From Actinernus sp. WN-2022 (lineage: Eukaryota > Cnidaria > Anthozoa > Actiniaria > Actinernidae): 64,000 nt of DNA. Location: contig JAOWCC010001634.1 of NCBI GenBank assembly GCA_030867875.1, positions 6,805,877 to 6,869,876 on the forward strand, given 5' to 3'. Positions 21,301 through 33,300 of the stretch are shown piece by piece (the first letter of the stretch is position 1; each line of letters begins with the position of its first letter). Position numbers and translations under genes: made by a program. Below the pieces are notes generated by a model, which worked only from the letters and a program-made list of their open reading frames with translations, had not been told where the DNA came from and searched no databases.

Positions 21301-24300
21301 GTTTTGTAGCTGAGATATCAATTTAAAACTGTCAAACTATGATGGTGAATAATTGTCCAAGAGATCGCTAATGATTTTTGTTGTTGAAGAGGTGAGGCTT
21401 TATATAGCTTCAGATTCACACACACTGGAAAGCTACATTTTTCAATTTGCTCTTTTCTGTGCTTGTGATTTTCATCCAAAATAGAGTTTTACAAAGCTCC
21501 AACTCAAGATGAATTTGTTTGATTTCTCTGAAATTTTCACAAAATATCAATTGATATCTCAGCTACATGACATTAATGTACAAAACCATTTTTGGGAATT
21601 GGGAAAAACAGAGCTCTTGATGGCCTTTACCACATACTGTATCTACAATGTAGTCAGATTATGTTTTTGCCTTTTCATATAAAGCATTATTTTTAATTAT
21701 AACTTTTGAACTAAATTGAAAATTTTTTTTTGTAATACAATTCCTCCAAAATATTTAAAAACCTTTAAAAAAATCGCAGCTGGAGCTTCCTAAAACTATC
21801 TCACCAGACTAGAGAAATGGGATGGCAGAAAATTTGAGATTTTCAAATAACTTGAAACTTTTTATATAATTATTATTCTTGTAGCCATTTTTATAAGCTT
21901 TAAAATGATATATGGTTGAGGTACATGTATCTACGATTTTTCCTTGAGGCGCTACATAATTTACACTGGAAATGCACCCCAAAGGTATCCAATAACCTAA
22001 ACACAGGAAACAAAAAAACATGAACTTGTTTTATCCTATAGTGCTCTGTTTGAGAGAGTACCAGCTCTTGGGTCAGGAGTGATGGAGCACCCTGAAGGAG
22101 TGCAGACATTTGAACAGGTCATGGGGCCAGGGCGCAATGGGCCAAGGTCGAGATTTTTTGCCCTCCAGGTAAGCATGTGGTCTAATTGACAATTAGACTG
22201 TGAGCTCAAGGTTTAGAAACTATCAGCTGATAGTTGACAAGCGGAGCACTGAGGCCCGAGTCAACTATCAAAGTCGATAGAAACCAAGAGCGAGCCAGTC
22301 TAATTGTTTTAGCATAACCAAGCCACCATTCTACCAAGTGAACTTATTGATCGAGAAAACTGAGAAAAACTAGCACATTTTTCTAATTGATTTTTGTCTG
22401 CAGCACGCACAGGTTGGACTATCAATCATTATATATTATAATAGTTCACCACAAAATTTTGGTGCACTCTCATTGGCTAACAGTGATCACATGATGTGAT
22501 AGTTGTCATCCACGGATGCAAACTATCACGCATTATACATGTACATGTAGTTCACCACAAAATTTTGCTGCACCCTCATTGGCTAAAAGCAGTCATGTGA
22601 CGTGATAGTTGTCGTCCGCGGATGCAAACTATTATACAAATAGTATGTTCCATTGAGGAACTATCGGCTTGCCCGCAGAAATTTGATGTTTTTAAAACAA
22701 ATATAAGCCTGAGAACTCAAGAACATCAAATATTTCCAAGGGAAACTATCAGTCGATAGTTCCAAGACAAACACACTCTATTTGTTGTTATTGTTCATCA
22801 CAAAATTGTTTTCCATTCTCAGTGGGCACTGTTATACAAATAGACTGTGTCCGTCGAGGAACTATCGGCTGATAGTTGCCCGTGGAAATTTGATGTTCTT
22901 AAAACAAATATAAGCCCGAGAACGAAGTTCGAGGGCTTATATGCTAGTTTTAAGAACATCAAATTTCCAAGGGAAGCTACATGTACAAATGTACATGTAT
23001 CAGCCGATAGTTCCGAGACAAACACAGTCTATTTGTCATTATTGACCATGTGCACGGAGTTGATACTCAAACCCGTAACAACAGTGCATTAGGCACGCTA
23101 TACCGTGCGTAAGGCTCGCTTAGCACGCTCATCACAGAGTAGACCGTGCATAAAAGGACGCTAGACCGTGCATAAAAGGACGCTAGACCGTGCGTAAGGC
23201 TCGCTCAGCACGCTCATCACAGAGTAGACCGTGCATAAAAGGACGCTATACCGTGCGTAAGGCTCGCTCAGCACGCTCATCACGGAGTAGACCGTGCATA
23301 AAAGGACGCTATACCGTGCGTAAGGCTCGCTTAGCACGCTCATCATGAAGTAGACCGCCACTGCATGTAAAGGCTCTCGGCTTTGCTAATAGCACGCTCA
23401 TCACTGAGTATCAAACTCTTGGAAATTTCAAGGCAAAAATGATTCGTAATAAATACGGTGATTAGTTATCATCGCTTACTCTAATCTCCCCGTTTTCAAG
23501 TCACGATTTAAAACCACTGCGCTATTTTTATGATCCTACCGTAATTGAGAAATTCGCGAACATTGTTGAACATAAATAAAAGCGTTAGGGGCCGACGACA
23601 TATTCGAAATGCCCCGCTCAACTTCCAATGGACGTTAAGACCCCCTCCCTCTTAACGTCCCGGTAACGTCCGCCGGTTTTGTGCACATGAAGACACTATG
23701 AAATTACGAAATTTATACACAGGACTAGTATTAAACAACTTTGAAATATTCCCGTACGAGCTCATTTCGGAATCTGAATAAAATACTCATTACCAACGAC
23801 AGGATTAAAAGTTATAAACTGAGTTTCACTTACCTGGAGCTTTTAAGTATTTCATGATAATTGTTATAGGAAGACCTTGTGAAATTTTGCGCTCCAAATG
23901 CCTTATTCATCCTGATACCCAGGCCTTCGCGCATAAAACACAGGGAGCCCATATATGCAAAAGGTTGCTTGATCTCGCAACTTGACTGAGAGATTGTCAA
24001 CAAATATCTGCATTGCATAGATATGCGCAGAAACCTATATTTCGTGATAACATTCTGTATAATTCTCCAAATAATGCTGGCATCTTGCCAATCTAATTAC
24101 GATAAACATTAATTAATTGCCGCATGTGAAACCATGTCGTGTCACTTTGCCGAAGAGGAAAGTTTTTTCAATGCTTTTTCAACGTTTGAACTAATCTGTG
24201 AACCCATTCTCCGATATTTTTGAAGTATATAATTTACGATTTAATAACGTTCTGACATTTGCATTCAGAAACGTTAGCGATGAATATACTGACGACTTAT

Positions 24301-27300
24301 TCAGTCGATGTGTCATAATGTATTTAAGTTCTTTAATACATTTGTGTATATTTATACAGTCCTGACGTCCTGAATTCATAGCTATGTCCCTGACTTTACA
24401 AGTTACTTATTTTTGCATACTGTCTAAAGTGGCAATGATTATTTTAATACCGACATTTCCTAACCGATACAAGTTTGATGAAAACATTTTTCGAATGGGT
24501 CTATACATTATACAGACGTCATACAATCAAGAAGTTGTTCTAAAATTCATTTGGCTTCAAAATTGAAACGATTGGCAGACTTTGAAGTTGTTATGAACAC
24601 ATCTCAATAATTCCCATATATTGATCCACTGCAAACTTTGATAACGAAAAGGGAAAAAAGTACACTTGTTTATTTGGATTCATCTTCATATTCATCGTCT
24701 TCAGGTACTTTGAAGACCTTGTCCACTTCAATTAATTCTTTCAGTCCCTCTATGTTGATCTTCAAAACTATAACAAAAAGGAGTTTCAATCTTTAGACCT
24801 AATAATGTACACAAAGTTAGGTAGGTAACATGCGTATTAATGTGTATATAATTTATTTATTTTAGTGACTTACGTTTGTAAGTTCGTTGGAGCTGCCTTT
24901 CACGTGGCTGCTTGTGAATATAGTAGGGATCTGACACATCCGTATATTCTTCATACAAGCAAAATGCACTTTCCAGACTTTTAATAGATTTTTCAAACTG
25001 CCCGAGGGATTTCTTTGCTTCGTCTTGTGGGGTCAGCGGTTTCCATGTTGGTAGTTGTTCGTTTGCCATTTTTGATTTTCCAGTTATTAACGGCAGTAAC
25101 TCACACTAATATGAAAAAATTACTCTTGTTGGCGGTGAACTTTAGAATTTCTTAGTACTATTCAACTGGCTTCAGATTACATTTAGGCGTATCGCTTATT
25201 TAATCTGATCATGACACGTACAGAGAGAGGAACAACATGTTTTTTTGCAATACGTGTCCAAGCTAACAATCAGTCCTGTGTTTTTCGTATTTTCCCGGTG
25301 ACAATTTTATGTTATGCTAATCCACCCCCCTCCCCCCCCCCTTCCTGTTAAATAACTATGCGTTTACATTATCGTTTCAATGTTACGCCCTTCCCGCCTG
25401 ATGCCCGTTGTTAATGTTCGTTACGCGCGTTACCGGTGTCAGTAATGCATATGCATAACGCTAGGTTTGCTTACCTGGGAACTATCAAGTTCCATCTTTA
25501 CTGAGGCTGAAGAAGTGTAGTCTGTAGATAAAGAAACGACTGATCGAACTAGACTTTAGTCCGTGTGTCGGTCACTAGAAGCTTATAAAAGAAATACCCA
25601 AAATAATCAATTTCCAGTTATCAACAGTTACTCGCAGTAAAATGAAAAAAAAATCCCTCTTGTCGGTGAACTTTAGAATTTCAAACTGGCTTCAGATTAC
25701 AGTTACGACTATCATTTACTTAATCTGATCATGACACGTACAGAGAGAGGAACATGTTTTTTTGCAATGACGTGTCTGAGACAAAGCTAACAATCAGTCC
25801 TGTGTTTATCATATTTTCCCAGTAACAATTTTATGTTATGCTAATCCACCCTTCCCCCCCCCCCCCCCCCCCCCCCCCTCCTTCCTGTTAAATAACTAAC
25901 ATTTACGTTATCGTTTCAATGTTACGCCCTTCCCGCCCGATGCCCGTTGTTAATGTTCGTTACGCGCGTTACCGGTGTACTAACGCATACGCATAATGCA
26001 AGGCCTGCTTACCAACTGAAGGAACTATATCAAGTTCAATCTTTACTGAGGCTGAAAAAGTCTAGTCTGTAGATAAAGAAATGACTGATCGAACTAGACT
26101 TTAGTCCGTGTGCCGGTCACTAGAAGCTTAAAAAAAAAAGACCCAAAATAATCAATTTCCAGTGATCAACAGTTATTCGCAGTAAAATGAAAAAAAATCC
26201 CTCTTTTTAGTGAACGTTAGAATTTCTTAGTAATATTCAGCTGGTTTCAGATCATACATGTATTTACGAGTGTTGTTTTTATAATCTGATCATAACACGT
26301 ACAGAGAGAGGAACAACAAGCTTTGCAAACATGTCCGATATTTTTCATATTTATTTTCCCGGTAACAATTTCATTTTACGTTAATCCACTCCCCCAAAAA
26401 TAACTATGCATTTACGTTATCATTTCAATGTTACACCCTTCCTGATGTTCTTCGTTACTATACTGGTCACGTATGTGGGCCGGTATCAAATATCTGTCTT
26501 AATATACCATGATATACAATCATGGAATCTCCGGTGATACCAATCTAGTGTTGACTGACTATATATTACACTGTTATCAAGGTCATTCACTACTAATACA
26601 GAATCAATACCTTGAACAGTTTAAGAAATGGCAACCTACAGGCTTCAAATTGCTAGTTTGCAATCAAAGCGGTTTGGTCTTTTCTATTTCCCTCTTGACA
26701 AATCTCTCGAGCCTGCCAAGGTATCATGCGTTATAGAAGGAACAGTCCAAGAAGGGAATATGGTCCGCCTATACTGGGACAAAAAGAATAAGGATTTACC
26801 TGCCAAGGTTATTGCCGTAGAAGGTATGTACCCTTTTAATCTTTACAAATTTCATTTCATTGTTGTGCATGCCGGTAAAGGGGCAGTTTAGCGAGCCGCT
26901 ATTAAACACAAAAACTGCGATCTACAAGTTCAATACTAAAAAAAATTCAGTGGTCAGCTTGGTGCATTTGTTTAACGAAACTCATACATTTTTGTCTGAA
27001 CTATTAAATCACTTCTTCACAAATGACAAACCACCATAACTCGGGCTTTTCAATATGTGGGAAACCTGCAGCGCCTTCAACCTTAAAGCACCTGCGATTC
27101 CATTTAATTTTTTAAAACAATTTTCTGTGATGCATATATTGCATGCATATACAGCAGGCGGCAGGGCATTAAATGTAAAAATATAGAAAGCGGTATATCA
27201 GTGACATGAGAGACTACAGAACGTGCGTGGCGGTTTACCTTGCACGGGAAATGACTAACCTCTAAAATATATGCTGTATTACGCAGTTAGCGCTGACGAT

Positions 27301-30300
27301 CCCCCTAAAAGACAAATCATGATACTCTGGCACGCCGTGCCTCCTGAGAACGCTTTTGCGCGTTACAAAGAAGAAGGTCTACGTTATTGCATATTGTTAT
27401 GTTCGTATCACTATTTTGATGGTCAGTGCTAACATAACTGATTTGTATAGGTAATCAAATGTGTTTGTCAAATTTATCAAAATCTATGAAATTTTCCTCG
27501 CCGCTTATTACCATTAATATTATGGAGAGTAAATTACGATCCAGAAAAACATTATTTTAAGCGCGCGTAGGTGGCGTTTGAAATTACACATTACATATGA
27601 AATTTCAAGTTGAAATTAGGGTTAATTTGTCCTCTATGGTATTAAGTGTGTAATAGAAGTACTGTTATAGCCAATATTGTCTGTGTAAGTAGTTCTCAAT
27701 GTTCTGGTTAGAGAAATAAAATTAAAACAAGACTCACGTTAAAATTACGAATGATGAAAGACCGAAAACAATTTGTTTGAGCCGGATCCGTGAGCCGGGT
27801 CTCGTAATACAAATTCAATCGTCATAAAGCCAACAGTAAAAAGACAAATGAAAGTTGAATGAAATCTAAATCTGTTAATTTATGAACGTTTATTTTCAAA
27901 TACTTTTTTTAGATCACACTTTTAAGCTCATGCAATCAGTAACCCGGTCTGTTCTTGATGTAATGATAATGACAATTTGCCTAACTCATTGCTGTGTTGT
28001 TCTCTCATAGATGCCATAGAAGCATTGGAACAAAGGAGAAATTATATATTGACAGACAGCAAAAGTAGTGTTCTTATTATAACTGAGACTGATCAGAGCT
28101 TTATCGATAAGTGGCAGCATGACAAAGGGAAACCTCCAGTAAAACAGTCAAAAACTGCTACTACTAAAAGGAACGAGAAAGATCATCCACAAAGTACGTG
28201 TAAGAGGAGAAAAGAAACTGATGCCCTTTCAAACACCTTAACTGGCTCAAGTGGATATATTTGCCCAGATTCACCAGACGACGGAACTGGTTTAGTCAGT
28301 AGTGTTCCTTTGACCATCCCATCCTCTAAGAGTCTACCCGCATCAAGTTCTAATTTTCAACCTTTAACCTCCCAGTCCTCTGACAATCTACCATCAAGTT
28401 CTAATTTTCAGCCTTTACAAATTCAATCCTCCCATCCTTCCATTCATAACAGCATGTTGGTTAGTGCAAGGCAACCCCAAAGCGTCATACCCATTAATAC
28501 CCAGCCATCAAATGCATCTTTATTTGATAGTTTTTCCACTAGCCATGAGCCCTTCCAAATACACGATGTGCCCTCTGAGGGTACGTTCCTGAATTCCATT
28601 TTTTCACCGACAGAAAATCCAGCTTGCATTCCTCATTCCATTGTTCCAAGTTCTACTAATTTTCGCTCTGCCAGTAATACATATAGAGTGCCACGAGCCG
28701 ACAGCTTACCAGGGGCAGGAATGCATTTATGGTACCCACAGAAAGCTTTGTCTGATACTCCGGCATCACCCACTATGCAGATGCTAAAATCGGGATTCTT
28801 GATCAAAAGATTGATAAGATACTGGTAAATCAGCAAACGATTCTTCAATTGCTGCGGGTAACTAATTTAGGCAACAACGCTTTTCCTGCTGCTACCTTCA
28901 TTCATTCACAACAGAACCAGACAGAGCAACGTACACAAGCATTCAATTTTACCCACACAACAGTTTCAACTGATTTAACTAATGCCAGAAAAAGTTTAAC
29001 ATTGGAGGAGCTTCAATCTCTAAACAAACGCAAAAAGAAAAACACTACTGATGGCTACTTTGCAGTGATGATATTAAAAGAGTTGACAACGCCTGAAGAA
29101 CGCACTGACTGTACTGTCTATGGAGAAGGGCTGAAATCAAAAGGCTTGAGTCCAGACATTGTTACGAAAATTAAATCCTACTACGGGCAAATATGCCCCA
29201 TTGAATCATGGAATCATGCCGTTACTGCCATGAACAGTCACATGAGAAAATACTGTTCTTCAAAGAAAAGTAATAAACAGGCATAAGCATAAACTGTTAG
29301 TTAGTCATCCAACTAGTTAGCAACATTATTCTGTAACAGCTATAGTCTCCTCTCAGTAAAATATTTAGCATTGTACAGAAAAGTATATAATTATTAATTA
29401 GCTCATCATTTATTCCTTTTCTATAACATATTGTTGTTCTGGTTATGATAACGACGATGATGATAATAATAATTCCTATCGATAATCATAGAGATAATAC
29501 AATCATTAATTAATTATAAATAATATAGTTTGGTATATAGAGAATAGCAAATTGAATAAAAACCAATGTTACTGATGCAATTTCACCCAATGTAGTAAAA
29601 TAAGCTTCTATGCACGCTTGAGGTCTTGAAAAACTACGGAGGCATGAGTAGAACGCGAGTGCACTTAACAGCTTTTCAACACCTCGAAAGTGCGTTATTT
29701 TGTTATAGCTGACATAGGAGAACCATCTTCTATTTGTTTGATAATATAAAATTCGGTCGATCTACCCGTATTCCAGTACATGTACTTACAAGTTCTGTTA
29801 AAACAAGACTGACTGTATTATTTTGGCCGAATTTGACCCTTAAGCATCACGCCATTCAATTTATTGTGAATGTACGTCACAACACCGTGCCCATCAGCGT
29901 GCCCAGTGTGCCAAGGGCCCGGTGGCCTAATAGTCATTTCCGTGGAAATTTAATCCACACGCGCTAACCTGATTTGCCCCCAAAATATCAACACGTAATA
30001 CCATAATTCTGCATTCATTTAATGTCTACATGACACAGCGCGTATTAGAAATTAGTTATTTCCGTGGAAGTTTAATCCATACACGTTTTTTTAGAGTATA
30101 ATTATGTTGATATACGGTATATACTGCTGTTAATAATTTTATTGTAAACTCCCTGAAGAAGTCTGTTGTTAATACAGACGAAATGTGTCGGAGAAATTAA
30201 AAACGTTTACGAACGAAACTACAGAGTTGTCATACATGTGCTGTTCACCAGTTCTAGCAACAAAAATATTTTAAAAGTTCTCATACATTGTACATGTACA

Positions 30301-33300
30301 TATACATGTGCCGCTTTCGAGAAACGGATGGTAAAGGTGTTTGGTCCAACTTGACCCTAAACAGCACACCATTCATTTTATTGTGAACGTACGTCATGAC
30401 AGCGTGCCCAGCGTGCCAAGGGCACGGTGGCCTAACTGTGCGTAGAGGATCAAAGGAGGACCTGAGCGTGCCACAACAGCGTGCCAATCAATAGCCACTA
30501 CGCACGGTGTATGTCTGCTCTAAGCGTGCGAAAAGCGTGCGTAAAGCGTGCCCAGCGTGCACAACAGACAGGAAAACAGTATGGCGACAGTTCGGTTTGG
30601 ACAAACGTTGTTCAACCATTTTAAAGACTTAATACTCAAATATATTTGGCAATCAACCCATCGATGGTGAATGAAGCAACTTAGCATTATTTTCTCGAGG
30701 CAATTGAAGATAGGTTTCTGTATTTTATATATCGAATGAAATATTACAGCTCATGTAAGACTGAGCCCCGGCCGCCATTTGTGATCTTGGACAACGTTGT
30801 TCAAATTGGAATTAACGCCGTACATCTCACAAAAAGGTATCTTTAAGAATGGTGATTGTTACATTTCTAAAGTGTGTCCTTTTCTCAACCTTGTTTATTT
30901 TAAACTGACTTCAAAACGGCACAACTAATATTTTTATGAGCAAAAATTCGCAAGGAAGTCTTAACTTTGTTACGCCTAAAATCAACAATTTACAGTCATT
31001 TTCCAATTTATTTAGGTGTTTCGCATTATTATTCAAGTCTCTTTTAATACCAAACATTGACAAAGAAAGAACACTGTACGGTAAAGTAATTCTGAGCTTG
31101 ATCGACCAAAGTTATCGTGTTTTATGTTAAAAAAAGTACAACCAATTCTTGCATAATGAAATGTAAACCAACACCGTGCACATGGTCAATTGTTCATCAC
31201 AAAATTGTCTTCCGCTCTCAGCGGGCACTATTGCCTGATAGTTTGCATCCGCGGACGACAACTATCACGTCACATGATCACTTTTGGCCAATCAGCATGC
31301 ACCAAAATTTTGTGCTGAACTAAACACCTGATAGTTTGCATCCACAGATGACAACTATCACGTCACATGATCACTTTTGGCCAATCAGCATGCACCAAAA
31401 TTTTGTGCTGAACTAAACACCTGATAGTTTGCATCCACAGATGACAACTGTCATGTCACATGATCACTTTTAGCCAATCAGCGCACACCAAATTTTTTTG
31501 TTGAACTATAATGGCAGATAGTTCTTTGACGGATACACTATTTGTATAATGGACCATGCCTGGCTAGCCAGTTTCCCAATAGACTGTGACTGGGTTATGC
31601 TAAAGAGGCATGTACATGTTTAGTGTTTTGTGTATACCTAGATATTTTTGTCAATAAATGTTATCAGGGTAAAATTAATATAAAATCAGAAATCTGAGGC
31701 TAAATTTGAATGCAGTGACATTAAAACAAGAGAAAGTAAATAATGGATAACTTACTATGGCTTCATTATTAAAACGAAGTTCATTCTATTGAAGTGAATC
31801 CAATGGAGCCAGATGGAACACAACATTATTATAGACAACCATGATTTGACTTTAGTTAGTCTAGAGTTCCTTTGGATGACAGTTTTTTTTAAATAAGTGT
31901 AATGCCTAAACGTGCATGAATTTATGTATATAATATAAAATTATTGTATATGGTACATTTTTCCATTGTATATCTTTCAGTATAATGATGAGTTTATGTG
32001 TTTGTATGTCTTTGATTTACAGGAGGATGCTGAGGACGTACATGACAAAAAGACTAGGGTGTCTTTGTTTGGTGCTTTGGCTCATGGTCACACAGAAGAT
32101 ATGCATGTCAAACTGGGACTACCTGACTTACCCACCAATCCCAGAGAAAAGTATAAAGCACAGTACTCTACTCTATTATGCATGACTGTATACTGTAAAC
32201 ACTTGTAGACAAGCCACACTCAAGGTTAACAGAGCTGTGCAATTTTGATTGTTTTTAAAGAAAAACAAAGTTGACAAAGCTGTTTGACTTTCCTTTATTG
32301 GGCTTTCAAACTGGAGAAAAGTCTGAAGTCGAATAAGGCACATCCCCCCCATTAGACCCCAATTATGATTGGATTATCATTGAACAGAATTGGAATTGGA
32401 ATACATTCAGCAGTATCTATTCTAGGATTGTGTGATTCACGCTCAGTTCTATGAAATCCCCCTCTAAAATGGACCATTGGATGATAATTGTGTTGATAAG
32501 ATGTGTCCACCATCCATAAGTCAATTTGACATTGCGAATATCCCATTCCATGTAATTGGTAAAGGAAACAGGATAATTATAATGTAGCTCTGAATCCGGA
32601 TGTCATGGTCATCAAAACGTTTGACATGCCAATAAAAGCACACTGCGTTCTACTCTCGACAAATGGCCCTGGTATAGGGTATTAAAATCTGCAGGACACA
32701 CGATCTGCAGTCTGCACGACACAAGGACGTAAGACAACGTACAAATTGTTTGATTTATTAGCTTCATGTTATTGGTTACATGTATAAGGCAGTCAACACC
32801 CGAAAATGAAATCCCCCTCAAAATTTGAAATCTCCCTCTTTTTTTGAGAGGGAAGACTTCCCCCTTCATTTTAATCATAGAATAGACACTGATTCAAACC
32901 TCTTAATAATAGTCACCAATTATGATCAGGACTATTATGATTATTTCAAACAACCTCCAGGGGGTTGTTTGCAACATTTATGCAGCATATAAATTTCAAC
33001 CAAGAAGGCAGACAACTGGTGGTCCAATGAAGCTGAACAAAGCTGGACTTCTCATTAGTTTATGGGAACAACTAAACAAAATGCACTTGTAACAAAGGCC
33101 TAGTGTGTCATGGGAGCAAATTAGTGCACAAATGACCAGAGGTTTATACCAAACATGCTCAGTAAGTGCCTACTCGAGATTAACAACTCAGATGGAAAAG
33201 TACCAGAAAATTTGTGATTTGAATAGCGAAACTGGGAAAGACAGACACGGGTGGGCATTATTTCGAGGCTATTGACATTGGGATTGGATTAACCTGAGTA

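Noticed and set aside
23161..23361. Minus-strand frame with repeated MSVLSEPYAR
   Set aside because: By-product of the 63-bp minisatellite, which keeps frame by length alone.
23090..23410. CRISPR-like array
   Set aside because: The repeats are contiguous 63-bp minisatellite units without unique spacers, in an intron-bearing eukaryotic locus.
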